In this document: in pieces, positions 46,097 to 55,625 of the stretch
How the letters are laid out: the number at the start of each line of letters is the position of its first letter
Position numbering within the stretch: the first letter of the stretch is position 1
Origin: Hydrogenophilus thiooxidans
Lineage (GTDB): Bacteria > Pseudomonadota > Gammaproteobacteria > Burkholderiales > Rhodocyclaceae
Assembly: GCF_019049855.1 (NCBI RefSeq)
Contig: NZ_JAHLSY010000003.1
Coordinates: 98,688 to 162,687, forward strand
Reading direction: 5' to 3'
Length of the DNA stretch: 64,000 nucleotides
The notes under the pieces: generated by a model
The model's database searches: none
What the model was told of the DNA's origin: nothing
The model's input: the letters and a program-made list of their open reading frames with translations, nothing else
Position numbers and translations under genes: made by a program

Positions 46097-47308
46097 ATGA
46101 ACAATCCCAAAAATCCCCAACCCAAAAAACGACGCAACCGCCCCAGTGCGATGGCACCGAGCGCCGAGCACCTCTGCTGGCTGGCTCAAGGCCTGGCGCG
46201 TTCAGGCAGCCGAGTCGAAGACCGTTGGTGGGAGCAACAGATCGAAGCTGCGGTTCGTCAGCTTCTCGAGGAAGGCAACGACAACGTGATCGAACAGGCG
46301 CTCGAACACCTCTACCGCAGCGACGAATCGGCCTACGGAGAGCTGTTGGATGCGGTGGAGAGCGAAGCCGAAGTCGTCACCGGCGAAAAGGAAACGCTGC
46401 TCCTGATTGCCGCGCCGGTACTGGCGTGGTCCCGCTTTTCGGTGCCCGCGAAGACCATTCCCACCGCTGCGCTCGAACACCTGCGCACTGCATTGGCTGC
46501 ACACGTCTTCGCACCAGGGGTTCGGTTTGCGATCGCGAACCACCTCTTTAGCCCAGACCAACTTCCAGACGGCTACATTCCCACCCAGCACCTGCTCAAA
46601 GCGATGCAAAATGCCGCACTCGCTAACGAAGACTATCCGGTCGATAGCGACCGCCTCAACGAGACAATGGTGTTCCTCTCCGACATCCGTTACCTGCTGA
46701 TCGCCGCAGCGATTCCGAACGGAGAAGCGATCTTCCGTTGGCACTTGCCGGAAGGGGATCGCGAGCAAGCGTTTGCGGCGTGGCGCAAACGGGCTCATCC
46801 GGTATTCGAACGGCTGCTGATCGGCTGCGGTATCGAATTGGAGCCGCCTGACGCTTACTTCACTGCCAGTCGCAAGGCAAACCGCGACTCGCGCGTTTTC
46901 GCAATCTTCGCAGCGGTTGCCTACCTGGCAACCGAGTTCGATATCGCGTCGAGCCGTCTGCGCGCGGTGATCGCCCCGTGTGAAGGCAACGGCGAATTCG
47001 AATACCGCATCGGTTTTTGCTTGAAACCGAGCGGCCAAGTGATCCATGGGGTGCCTTGGCCGCTCATTGGTACCGACGAAAACGAAGAGGAGACGGTCGA
47101 ACGGATCGTCGCGACGCTGCGCGACAGCGGCGTCACCGATACGCTGGTGTTGCGCCGAACACTGCCACTCGAATTTTGCGAGGACTGCGGCGCCCCGCTC
47201 TTTCCCAACCCCCATGGGGAACTGGTCCATGCCGAAATGCCCGGCGAAAACCCCAACGGGGAGGAACCATCTGGCCATGGCAATCCCCCGCCGCGCTATC
47301 TCCACTGA
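46097..47308 (+). CDS. DUF2863-like conserved protein
   Basis: A 403-residue soluble protein that I match, from memory, to the betaproteobacterial DUF2863 family. The N terminus is basic (PKKRRNRPS), the middle is helical, and near residue 357 there is a CEDCGAPLFPNPHGELVHAEMP motif, half of a zinc-ribbon-like site and the best conserved part of this family. No function is known to me. It starts 13 bases behind ppsR and is probably cotranscribed with it. The last 25 residues are Pro/Gly/Asn-rich. Confidence 0.75.
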   Translation: MNNPKNPQPKKRRNRPSAMAPSAEHLCWLAQGLARSGSRVEDRWWEQQIEAAVRQLLEEGNDNVIEQALEHLYRSDESAYGELLDAVESEAEVVTGEKETLLLIAAPVLAWSRFSVPAKTIPTAALEHLRTALAAHVFAPGVRFAIANHLFSPDQLPDGYIPTQHLLKAMQNAALANEDYPVDSDRLNETMVFLSDIRYLLIAAAIPNGEAIFRWHLPEGDREQAFAAWRKRAHPVFERLLIGCGIELEPPDAYFTASRKANRDSRVFAIFAAVAYLATEFDIASSRLRAVIAPCEGNGEFEYRIGFCLKPSGQVIHGVPWPLIGTDENEEETVERIVATLRDSGVTDTLVLRRTLPLEFCEDCGAPLFPNPHGELVHAEMPGENPNGEEPSGHGNPPPRYLH

Positions 47309-47351
47309 CCCCAGCGCGGGCCGATCGCGCCGCTGAGCGTGGAGTGGTGCG

Positions 47352-49814
47352 ATGCCGATCGTCGCCCTTGCCGTCGGTTTTCTCGTTGGCGCGGTCGCAT
47401 GGCACCAAACGTCCGCTTTTCCTGCAAGATCCCTCACCTGGGGTGCGTGCGCGCTGGGCTTCGTTCTTGTCGTATGGGCGCTGCGAAGCGGAGTGCTCAC
47501 GCCACACGACGGAACAGGGGCGTGCGCCCGCAGCACCGGACGCCTGGGATGGCTGGGGTTATGGGTTGGCGCGGCACTCATCGCATGGGGAAGCACCGCT
47601 GAGCGCAGTCGCTCTTTTTTTGACGACACGCCACCGGAATCGTGGTTCACCAGCCGAACGCTACCGGTCACGCTCACGGTCTTGGAGCGGATTCCCCTGG
47701 CTGGCGGGCCACCGCGCGCCGTCGTCGCGGCGTTGTCCGATGGCAGGAACACGCACCGCGTCCGCCTCACTCTCCCGGATCGCGGGGCTCAAGGCAATTG
47801 GTTGCCAGGGGAACGGTACCACGCAACCGTGCGGCTGCGGCCGATTCGCGCAAACATCCAGCCGGGCGCATTCGACAGCGAATGGTGGGCTTTTCGCTTC
47901 CGACTGGCTGCTTGGGGCAAAATCGTCAGCGCCACGCCACTGGAGCACGCCCCCCATTGGACCGATGCATTGGTTCGGCTGCGTATTGATCTGGCAGAGC
48001 GCCTCGAGAAGTTGCCCCCACGCCACGGGGCGTGGCTGCGCGCGTTGGCGCTGGGCGATCGTTCGAGTTTCGACGATACCACGTGGCAGTTGGTGCAACG
48101 GACCGGAACCGCGCACCTCGTGGCGATTTCGGGGATGCACGTGACGCTGGTGGCGTGGCTCTTGGGCGGCATCGTCGCGCGCCTGTGGCAACGCGCATAC
48201 CGCGCCACGCTTTGGATCGCTGCGCCGCGCGTCGGCTGGCTGGTCGCGATCGCTGTAGCCTGGGGTTACGCGCTCCTCGCCGGCTTGGGCATTCCTGCGG
48301 TACGAGCGGCACTCATGCTCACCCTTGCAGGCTTGGCCATGCTCCACGCGCAGCGGCTTCCCGCTTCAGGCGTCCTTGCGGCAACGCTCCTTGCGGTCCT
48401 CGTTTGGGATCCTTGGGCAGTGGGCGACGCCGGTTTTTGGCTTTCGTTCGCTGCCGTCGCGCTGCTTTTCCTGCTTGGGCGCGCAGAGGCACCCTGGCGT
48501 ATGGGCGATGCCCCCTCTGCGGCCTCTCGATCTTTTGGGCAACGTCTCTGGGCAGCATTCCGGTCGTTCGTAACCGTCCAATTGGCGCTGACCTTGGCGC
48601 TTGCCCCCCTCACCCTCCTATTTTTCGGTCAAGCCGCACTGCTCGGCGCAGTGGCCAACTTCGTCGCGATTCCGCTCATCGCCTATGCCGCAACCCCTCT
48701 GGCGCTGCTGCTTTTGATCGTTCCCGCTCCCCTTCTGGGACAAGGTTTTGCGGAGGTGATCGACCGAACGCTCGATCTCCTCACTTGGGCGAGCCACCTT
48801 CCAGCAGCGGTGCGGACCGCGCCCGAAATCCCCGCTGGCCTCTGGTGGGTTGCCGCAAGCCTCCTGCTGCTTGCGCTCTTTCTTCCCCGGGGAATCGCGC
48901 CGCGCCTCTTGGCACTGCCAGCGCTGCTGTTGCTCTTCGTCCCCAACCCCCAACGCCCGGAAGTGGGCGCGGCACAGATCACCGTGCTCGATGTCGGTCA
49001 AGGGCAAGCGATTCTCATCACCACCGCGCACCATGCGCTCCTTTACGACGCTGGCCCAGCGTCGAACCGATGGGACAGTGGGCACATGCTCGTCCTTCCT
49101 TATCTCCAGCGAAGCGGCATCGAGCGGCTCGATGCGGTCGTGCTTTCCCATTTCGACCGCGACCACACGGGCGGTTTTGCCGCAGTAGCGCAAGCGCTTC
49201 CCATTGCCACGGTCTGGTATGGTGCGCCACCCGGAACTCTGCCGCCTGACGACGTCGCACCGCTTCGCAACACGCTTTCCGCCCGCCCGTGTCGCCGTGG
49301 AACTGAATGGGAGTGGGATGGCGTGCGGTTCGCGTTCCTTTGGCCAACAGACGCGCCGCACCAGAAAGCGATGAGCGACAACGCGGCGTCGTGTGTCTTG
49401 CGCGTCACGAGCCGCGCCGGAACCCGCTTTCTGGTCAGTGGCGACTTGGGCGTTCGCGAAGAGCAGACGCTCGTTGCGATGGAGTCCCAGTTCGGCAGCG
49501 ACATAGTGGTCATCGGGCACCATGGGAGCCACACCTCGTCGTCACCCGCGTGGGTTGGCACGCTCACCCCCCGCTATGCGCTCGTGAGCGTCGGTGCGTT
49601 CAACCCCTTCGGCCACCCCCGCTGTGACGTCTTGGAGCGCTGGCGCACGCAGGGCGCGACGATACTGCGCACCGACCGCGACGGCGCGCTCACCTTGACA
49701 CTGCCGGCAAACGGCAACACGATCGCAGTGGACACCGCCCGCGGCAAGAATGGGCGCTACTGGCATCGCCCCTTCCCGGCCTTTGCTGAATGTGGCGAGC
49801 ACCGCACACGGTGA
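47352..49814 (+). CDS. comEC: ComEC/Rec2-family DNA-uptake channel
   Basis: An 820-residue protein with the full three-part plan: an N-terminal domain with two helices and an OB-like soluble part (residues 1-200), the Competence membrane domain (about 210-520, HLVAISGMHVTLVAWLLGGI, AGLGIPAVRAALMLTLAGLA) and a C-terminal metallo-beta-lactamase domain (about 545-800) with LDVGQGQAILI, SHFDRDHTGGF, DNAASCVLRV and GHHGSHTSSS. ComEC carries single-stranded DNA across the inner membrane in natural transformation. The lactamase-domain His/Asp residues look complete. No other competence genes are in the window. Confidence 0.93.
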   Translation: MPIVALAVGFLVGAVAWHQTSAFPARSLTWGACALGFVLVVWALRSGVLTPHDGTGACARSTGRLGWLGLWVGAALIAWGSTAERSRSFFDDTPPESWFTSRTLPVTLTVLERIPLAGGPPRAVVAALSDGRNTHRVRLTLPDRGAQGNWLPGERYHATVRLRPIRANIQPGAFDSEWWAFRFRLAAWGKIVSATPLEHAPHWTDALVRLRIDLAERLEKLPPRHGAWLRALALGDRSSFDDTTWQLVQRTGTAHLVAISGMHVTLVAWLLGGIVARLWQRAYRATLWIAAPRVGWLVAIAVAWGYALLAGLGIPAVRAALMLTLAGLAMLHAQRLPASGVLAATLLAVLVWDPWAVGDAGFWLSFAAVALLFLLGRAEAPWRMGDAPSAASRSFGQRLWAAFRSFVTVQLALTLALAPLTLLFFGQAALLGAVANFVAIPLIAYAATPLALLLLIVPAPLLGQGFAEVIDRTLDLLTWASHLPAAVRTAPEIPAGLWWVAASLLLLALFLPRGIAPRLLALPALLLLFVPNPQRPEVGAAQITVLDVGQGQAILITTAHHALLYDAGPASNRWDSGHMLVLPYLQRSGIERLDAVVLSHFDRDHTGGFAAVAQALPIATVWYGAPPGTLPPDDVAPLRNTLSARPCRRGTEWEWDGVRFAFLWPTDAPHQKAMSDNAASCVLRVTSRAGTRFLVSGDLGVREEQTLVAMESQFGSDIVVIGHHGSHTSSSPAWVGTLTPRYALVSVGAFNPFGHPRCDVLERWRTQGATILRTDRDGALTLTLPANGNTIAVDTARGKNGRYWHRPFPAFAECGEHRTR

Positions 49815-49874
49815 CCCAAATCGTGTGGTTCCGGCATTCCGTAATGAAAATCCAACAAACAAAGGAGAATCACC

Positions 49875-50867
49875 ATGCGCTTTTGGCAACGGCTGCAAGC
49901 CCTTTTCGCCCCAGGGGGTCGCTCCGCGCACCCGGAGCAGGAGACCGCATCGACGTTGGCAAATCCCCCACGCACGACGGGACAAGAGGCACCCATACCC
50001 GAACCCCAAACGCTTCCCCATCCGCCGCGCATCGATTGGGTGAACTGCTCCAATACCGCTGGCACGCACCGCATGATCTACTACGAATGGGGCGCGCCCG
50101 ACAATCCCGAAGTCGTCTTGTGCGTTCATGGTTTGACGCGAACCGGGCGTGATTTCGACGCGCTTGCGGCCCATTTGAGCCGCCGCTATCGGGTGATCTG
50201 TCCCGACGTGGTTGGACGCGGACTTTCGGACTGGCTCCCCAACAAGAGCGAATACGCAATCCCACGCTACGCAAGCGACCTCACTACGCTCATTCAGAAA
50301 ATCCAGCCCCAGAAACTTTACTGGGTGGGTACTTCGATGGGCGGGTTGATTGCAATGGCGATCGCAGCGCAACCCATTTCACCGATCGCAAAACTGGTGT
50401 TGAACGACGTTGGCGCTGTGTTGCCGCGGGCGTCGTTGCAACGGATCGGCTCGTATCTCGGAACCGAGCCCCACTTTGCAACGTTCGATGACGCCGTTCG
50501 CTACATGCAGACCATCTTTGCCCCGTTTGGCCCCCTCAGCGAACCCCAGTGGCGCCATTTGACATGGCACGCGGTCCGTCAGGAACCGGACGGACGCTGG
50601 GTGTTGCGCTATGACCCGGGAATCGCCGTTCCGTTTCGCATCGCGTTTCCTGCACAAGATGTGGCGATGTGGGAGCTCTACGATGCGATTCGCTGCCCGA
50701 CGGTGCTCGTGCGTGGAGCGGAATCAGACCTCTTGACGCGGGATGTGGCCGAAGCGATGACGCGCCGCGGCCCGCGGGCGCGACTCGTCGAAATTCCCGG
50801 TGTGGGCCACGCACCGGCGCTGCTCGATCGCGACCAGATCGACGAAATCAGCGCGTTTCTCGATTAG
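49875..50867 (+). CDS. alpha/beta-hydrolase
   Basis: A 330-residue hydrolase. After an unusual proline-rich leader of about 55 residues the alpha/beta fold runs from MIYYEWGAPDNPEVVLCVHGLTRTG (in part; oxyanion region HGL) through GTSMGG near residue 158 (nucleophile Ser), an Asp in RGAESDLLT near 283 and the His in GVGHAPALL near 311. The substrate is unknown; esters or carbon-carbon cleavage products are possible. AAAGGAG precedes the ATG. Its stop codon overlaps the stop of convergent lolD (TTAG). Confidence 0.88.
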   Translation: MRFWQRLQALFAPGGRSAHPEQETASTLANPPRTTGQEAPIPEPQTLPHPPRIDWVNCSNTAGTHRMIYYEWGAPDNPEVVLCVHGLTRTGRDFDALAAHLSRRYRVICPDVVGRGLSDWLPNKSEYAIPRYASDLTTLIQKIQPQKLYWVGTSMGGLIAMAIAAQPISPIAKLVLNDVGAVLPRASLQRIGSYLGTEPHFATFDDAVRYMQTIFAPFGPLSEPQWRHLTWHAVRQEPDGRWVLRYDPGIAVPFRIAFPAQDVAMWELYDAIRCPTVLVRGAESDLLTRDVAEAMTRRGPRARLVEIPGVGHAPALLDRDQIDEISAFLD

Positions 50868-51547
50868 CCCCGTTCAATCAGTTTCCCCCCCATCAGATGG
50901 CAAGTGCGATCGAGCCGCGCCGCCAGGGTTTCGTCGTGGGTCACCACGACGAGCGCGGCGCTGCGCTCGCGTGCAGCCGCTTGCAACAACGCAAACACCT
51001 GTTCGGCGTTGCCGCGGTCGAGGTTCCCAGTCGGTTCGTCGGCCAACACACACACCGGTTGCGTCACCAACGCGCGCGCAATCGCCACCCGCTGGCGCTC
51101 ACCGCCGGAAAGCTGAGCGGGACGGTGGTGCGCACGGTCGGCCAACCCAACGGTAGCCAGCAGCGCGCGTGCGCTCCGTTCTGCCGACTCGCGCGCTTCA
51201 CGCCGGATCAAAAGCGGCATCATGACGTTCTCGAGCGCCGTGAATTCCGGCAACAGGTGGTGGAACTGATAGACGAAGCCAAGCGCCTGGTTGCGCAAGC
51301 GCCCCTTCGCGCGCTCAGATAGCGTGTGGATGCGCGCCCCCAACAACACCACTTCGCCTGCTGTCGGGGTATCGAGCCCAGCCAACAGGTGCAGCAACGT
51401 GCTTTTCCCCGAGCCAGAAACCCCAACGACCGCCACCGACTCCCCACGGCGTACGGTCAAATCGACCCCGGAAAGCACGGTCACCGCAGTGCCCGCGTCC
51501 TGGTAGCGCTTGGTCAACCCGTGCGCGATCAAAACCGCTTCACTCAT
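50864..51547 (-). CDS. lolD: lipoprotein-releasing ABC transporter ATP-binding protein LolD
   Basis: A 227-residue ATPase of the LolCDE complex, which frees lipoproteins from the inner membrane for transfer to LolA. Walker A is GVSGSGKST near residue 42, the LolD-type Q-loop block is [19 protein letters not shown], the signature is [15 protein letters not shown] near 142, and Walker B is [12 protein letters not shown]. The ATG lies eight bases inside the end of lolC, so the two are coupled. A longer N-terminal frame is antisense-like and ignored. Confidence 0.95.
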   Translation of the reverse strand: MSEAVLIAHGLTKRYQDAGTAVTVLSGVDLTVRRGESVAVVGVSGSGKSTLLHLLAGLDTPTAGEVVLLGARIHTLSERAKGRLRNQALGFVYQFHHLLPEFTALENVMMPLLIRREARESAERSARALLATVGLADRAHHRPAQLSGGERQRVAIARALVTQPVCVLADEPTGNLDRGNAEQVFALLQAAARERSAALVVVTHDETLAARLDRTCHLMGGKLIERG

Positions 51548-52787
51548 GGCGCAACGCCTCCGCAGGTTGGACGTGCGCGGCGCGCCAACTGGGGTAGAGC
51601 GTCGCCAGCAGGGTAAGCGCAAACGAAACCCCCACCACCAACGCCACGTCACTCGCGAGCACCTTGGACGGTAAGTCGCTGATGAAATAGACCTCTTTGT
51701 TCCACAACGTCGCACCGGTCACCGCTTCCAAAAAAGCCACCACTTCGGAGACGTGGTGCGCCAACCACAACCCCAGCACAGTGCCTGCTGAAAGACCGAT
51801 CACGCCAATCGCCGCGCCCTGAACGACGAAAATTGCCAAAATCGAAACCGGAGCGGCCCCGATTGTGCGCAGAATCGCGATATCGGCATGCTTATCCTGC
51901 ACGCTCATCACCAGCGTCGACACCAAGTTGAACGCCGCCACCGCGACGATCAGAAAGAGAATCAACGTCATCATCGTCTTCTCCAATTGAACCGCGCGGA
52001 AGAAATTGGCATGGCGGCTGGTCCAATCGCTAAGCCATAGCCCTGCTGGCAACTTCGGTGCCCATTCTCGAACCTTGCGCGGCGCGGCAAGCGGATCGGT
52101 GAGCCGAATCCGAATTCCAGTCACCGCATCCCCCATCCGGAAAAAGGCTTGGGCATCGGCAAGCGACAGCAACACCAACCCGGAATCGAACTCATACATC
52201 CCGGAATCGAAAATCGCCGCGACACGAAACGCGCGCATTCGTGGCTGCAGCCCGGTTGGCCCAAGCATTGCATCGGGCGCGATCAAAACCAGCGAATCTC
52301 CAAGATCGATTCCCAACTGGCGAGCCAAGTCGATGCCAATCGCCGCATGAAACGCGCCTGGTGTGAGCGTATCGAGTGACCCCGCCTTCACGAACTTCTG
52401 CCATGCCCCCACCTGCGCCTCTTGCTCGGGCAAAACGCCGCGCACCATCACCCCGTGCGCCACGCCGCCGTGGGTCGCCAACGCCTGCCCAGCGACGAAA
52501 GGGGCAGTCGCGACCACCTCCGGATCGGCGCGCAACTGCTGCGCGACAGGCTGCCACGCTGCGAGCATGCCGCCGCTACCGGTCACTTCGAGATGCGCGG
52601 CAACCCCCAAGATGCGTGCCCGCAACTCCTCCTGGAACCCATTCATCACCGAAAGCACCACGATGAGCGCCGCAACCCCCAGCGTCATCCCCAACATCGA
52701 CGCAAGCGCAATGAACGAAACGAACCCCCCTTTTCCGTGCCGCTGGCGGCGCACGTACCGCCAACCGATCCACCACTCGAACGGCAA
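51540..52787 (-). CDS. lolC: lipoprotein-releasing system permease LolC/LolE
   Basis: A 415-residue permease that begins PFEWWIGWRYVRRQRHGKGGFVSFIALASMLGMTLGVAALIVVLSVMNGFQEELR (quoted in part here only as the typical LolC start), with helix 1 at about 22-48, a large periplasmic domain (about 50-270) and three C-terminal helices; ADIAILRTIGAAPVSILAIF is the coupling region. Only one permease gene is visible, so the complex may be of the LolFD type with a homodimer, or lolE lies elsewhere. Divergent from the rpfE-like gene across 30 bases. Confidence 0.9.
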   Translation of the reverse strand: MPFEWWIGWRYVRRQRHGKGGFVSFIALASMLGMTLGVAALIVVLSVMNGFQEELRARILGVAAHLEVTGSGGMLAAWQPVAQQLRADPEVVATAPFVAGQALATHGGVAHGVMVRGVLPEQEAQVGAWQKFVKAGSLDTLTPGAFHAAIGIDLARQLGIDLGDSLVLIAPDAMLGPTGLQPRMRAFRVAAIFDSGMYEFDSGLVLLSLADAQAFFRMGDAVTGIRIRLTDPLAAPRKVREWAPKLPAGLWLSDWTSRHANFFRAVQLEKTMMTLILFLIVAVAAFNLVSTLVMSVQDKHADIAILRTIGAAPVSILAIFVVQGAAIGVIGLSAGTVLGLWLAHHVSEVVAFLEAVTGATLWNKEVYFISDLPSKVLASDVALVVGVSFALTLLATLYPSWRAAHVQPAEALRHE

Positions 52788-52817
52788 AGCGTTCTCCTTT
52801 CCGGTACCATTACACCT

Positions 52818-53855
52818 ATGGAGCTGATTCTACCCGGGGCGCTCTGGCCCAACCCCAACGCCACGGCGTTTGCCCCCATCGAAAGCCACCCGACCTTGGC
52901 GCGCTGGCTGGGGAAAAGCGTCCGCACGCCGCACGCGCGATCGTATCAAGAAATCGTCGCCGAGCGCATCGGTGCCCCAGCGCACACAACGGCAGAACTG
53001 CGCTGGCGGGGCGAAGCGCTCGACCGTGCGGGCACCAACCTACCCTCTTTGGCCGAAAGCGGAACGATCCTCTGTGCCGATCCCGTCCACCTCTACCTAG
53101 CGCGTGACCACCTGGTCGTCACCGAGCTAGGAGAAACCGCGCCGCAGCAGGAAGAAGCCGAGCGACTTGCCACCGAACTCACCGCGCTCATCCGTACCGA
53201 ATGGCCGCAGGCAACGCTGGTTGTGGTAACCCCAACCCGCTGGTACCTGACGGGAATTCCCTCCGACGCATGCGCGAACACCACGTTCACCCCGCTTGCC
53301 GAGGCATCGAGCCGCCCCTACGCCGAAGTGCTGCCGCACGGTGCCCACGCCCGCGCGTGGCTGCGCCGCATGAACGAATGGCAGGTCTTTCTTGCCAACC
53401 ACCCGATCAACCGCGCACGCGAGCAGCAAGGACTTCCGCCGATCAACGCGCTGTGGCTCTGGGGCAACCATTCCGTTACGCCACCGAACTCTGCGAAACC
53501 GCGTTCCCAGCCACTGCACGTGTTCGTCAATGACGACGCCGATCCGATTCTGTTGGGTTGGTTAGCAGCGCAGCGCATTCCCTTTACCTGCCATCGCACT
53601 TGGCCCGCCGCATCCGCGTGCCGTCCTGATCTCGTCATCCTCGACGCCCTGGCCGAAGCGGCACGACGCCTCGATTGGCATGCTTGGCAACGCGCGCTTT
53701 CGAATGTGGAGACCCACTGGTTTTCCCGTTTTCCGCGACCACCACGGGCGATTCACCTGGCCGCGACACGAGCTAGCATCACCGCCACCCCCGTTTGGTG
53801 GCGCCGGTTTGCCAAACCGCTATCGCTGGAACTGCTCAACCGTTGCTGCGCATGA
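52818..53855 (+). CDS. RpfE-like conserved protein upstream of recJ
   Basis: A 345-residue cytosolic protein. It begins MELILPGALWPNP and shows blocks TNLPSLAESGTILCADPVHLYLARDHLV (in part), FLANHPINRAREQQGLPPINALWLWGNH (in part) and AWQRALSNVETHWFSRF. This pattern matches the group annotated as RpfE-type regulatory protein, sometimes mislabelled as phosphoglycerate mutase because of the alkaline-phosphatase-like middle. In Xanthomonas, rpfE adjoins recJ, and here recJ follows with an ATGA overlap. The true function is unclear; the family name is from memory and context. Confidence 0.7.
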   Translation: MELILPGALWPNPNATAFAPIESHPTLARWLGKSVRTPHARSYQEIVAERIGAPAHTTAELRWRGEALDRAGTNLPSLAESGTILCADPVHLYLARDHLVVTELGETAPQQEEAERLATELTALIRTEWPQATLVVVTPTRWYLTGIPSDACANTTFTPLAEASSRPYAEVLPHGAHARAWLRRMNEWQVFLANHPINRAREQQGLPPINALWLWGNHSVTPPNSAKPRSQPLHVFVNDDADPILLGWLAAQRIPFTCHRTWPAASACRPDLVILDALAEAARRLDWHAWQRALSNVETHWFSRFPRPPRAIHLAATRASITATPVWWRRFAKPLSLELLNRCCA

Positions 53856-55585
53856 TGACGCCCCATCGCTTCCAGATCCGCACCGCCCCCGCTCGCGTCG
53901 TCCACCGCCTGCAACAAGCCGGCGCCGATCCACTCACCGCGCGGCTCTATGCAGCGCGTGGCGTTTCAGACCCAAGGGAACTCAGCACCGAACTCTCGGC
54001 GCTCCCCCCACCCGAAGCGCTCAAAGGAACCGACGCGGCGGCGACCCTTCTTGCCGACGCAATCGAAGCGGGTGCGCGGCTCGTCATCGTCGGCGACTAC
54101 GACTGTGACGGGGCAACCGCGACGGCGCTCGCGGTTCGCGCGCTCAGGGCGATGGGCGCACGGGTGAACTATCTGATTCCGAATCGCTTCACCGATGGCT
54201 ACGGCCTCACCCCGCGCATCGTCGAAATCGCCGCGCAACGCTTTTCGCCCAACCTCCTCATCACCGTCGACAATGGCATCGCCAGCCACGAAGGGGTAGC
54301 CGCTGCTCTGCAACGCGGCATCGAGGTCGTGATCACCGACCACCACCTCCCGGGCGCGTCGCTCCCTGCAGCGAGCGCGATCGTCAACCCCAACCAACCC
54401 GGCTGTCCTTTCCCCAGCAAAACCATCGCCGGGGTGGGCGTGATCCTCTACGTGATGATGGCACTGCGCAGCGCGCTGCGCGCGCGCGGCTGGTTCGGCG
54501 CCCACCGTCCCGAACCCAATCTCGCCCAATGGCTCGATCTGGTCGCGCTCGGCACCGTAGCCGACGTCGTTCCGCTCGAACATACCAACCGCATCCTGGT
54601 CGCGCAGGGGTTGGCACGGATTCGCGCCGGACGGATTAGCCCCGGAATCGCGGCGCTCTTTCACGCCGCGCGACGCGACCCCCGGACGGCAACGACGCAA
54701 GACCTTGGCTTTTTCATCGCGCCGCGTGTCAATGCCGCTGGGCGCCTACAAGAGATGACCGTCGGCGTCGAATGCCTGATCACCGACGACCCCATTCGGG
54801 CGCAGCAATTGGCCACAATGCTCGACCAGATCAACCGGACGCGGCAGAGCATCGAAGCGAAGATGAAAGACGAAGCGTTGGCACTCCTCGACGGCGAGCC
54901 GCTGCACGAAAAACAGACGTTGACGCTCTTTCACCCCGAATGGCACCAAGGGGTGATCGGCATCGTCGCCGGCCGCATCAAGGAGCGTTACCACAAACCG
55001 GTATTCGCGTTCGCGCCGCACGAAGACGGGCTGGTGAAAGGGTCAGGGCGCAGCGTCCCAGGGCTGCACCTCCGCGACGCGCTCGACTGGATCAGCAAGC
55101 GCGAACCCGAGCTGCTCATCACCTTTGGCGGCCACGCAATGGCCGCTGGGGTGACGTTGCGCGCCATTGACCTCGATCGCTTCGCCAATGCGTTCGAGGC
55201 AGCCGCAGCTACGTTGGCGCCGGAAGGGCTCGACCCGCGCACGGTGACCACCGATGGTTCCTTGGCGTGTGACGCGCTGACGCTGGAGACTGCGGAACAG
55301 TTGGCCGCAGGCGTCTGGGGACACGGCTTTCCCGCTCCACTTTTCCTCGACCCGTTCCAGTTGCTGGAACAGAGGTTGGTCGGGGATGCCCACCTCCAAT
55401 TGCGCCTCCGACGCACGGATCGCGTATCAACGCCCCTTGCTGCGATCCTCTTTCGCCACCGCGATCCCCTACCGCCGCACTTTACCGCAGCATACCAACT
55501 CAACGTCGACCGTTGGGGCGGAAACCAACGTCTGCGGCTGCACATCGAAACCGTTGCACCGTCCGATGCGCCGAATCTGGGATAA
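53852..55585 (+). CDS. recJ: single-stranded-DNA-specific exonuclease RecJ
   Basis: A 577-residue 5'-3' exonuclease. The DHH-family metal motifs are VGDYDCDGATATAL near residue 80, TVDNGIAS near 142 and the DHH motif in ITDHHLPG near 161, followed by IAGVGV and the DHHA1 part with HQGVIGIVAGRIKERY and KGSGRS near 395, then GGHAMAAG. It serves recombination and mismatch repair. Either of two adjacent ATGs may be the start; the first overlaps the previous stop. Confidence 0.95.
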   Translation: MMTPHRFQIRTAPARVVHRLQQAGADPLTARLYAARGVSDPRELSTELSALPPPEALKGTDAAATLLADAIEAGARLVIVGDYDCDGATATALAVRALRAMGARVNYLIPNRFTDGYGLTPRIVEIAAQRFSPNLLITVDNGIASHEGVAAALQRGIEVVITDHHLPGASLPAASAIVNPNQPGCPFPSKTIAGVGVILYVMMALRSALRARGWFGAHRPEPNLAQWLDLVALGTVADVVPLEHTNRILVAQGLARIRAGRISPGIAALFHAARRDPRTATTQDLGFFIAPRVNAAGRLQEMTVGVECLITDDPIRAQQLATMLDQINRTRQSIEAKMKDEALALLDGEPLHEKQTLTLFHPEWHQGVIGIVAGRIKERYHKPVFAFAPHEDGLVKGSGRSVPGLHLRDALDWISKREPELLITFGGHAMAAGVTLRAIDLDRFANAFEAAAATLAPEGLDPRTVTTDGSLACDALTLETAEQLAAGVWGHGFPAPLFLDPFQLLEQRLVGDAHLQLRLRRTDRVSTPLAAILFRHRDPLPPHFTAAYQLNVDRWGGNQRLRLHIETVAPSDAPNLG

Positions 55586-55625
55586 TTGCACACTAATCAC
55601 GTAGCACAGATGGAGAAAGCAAACG

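Noticed and set aside
46202..47770. 522-codon minus-strand open frame across the DUF2863-like gene and comEC
   Set aside because: It covers two well-supported plus-strand genes and has no protein-like motifs.
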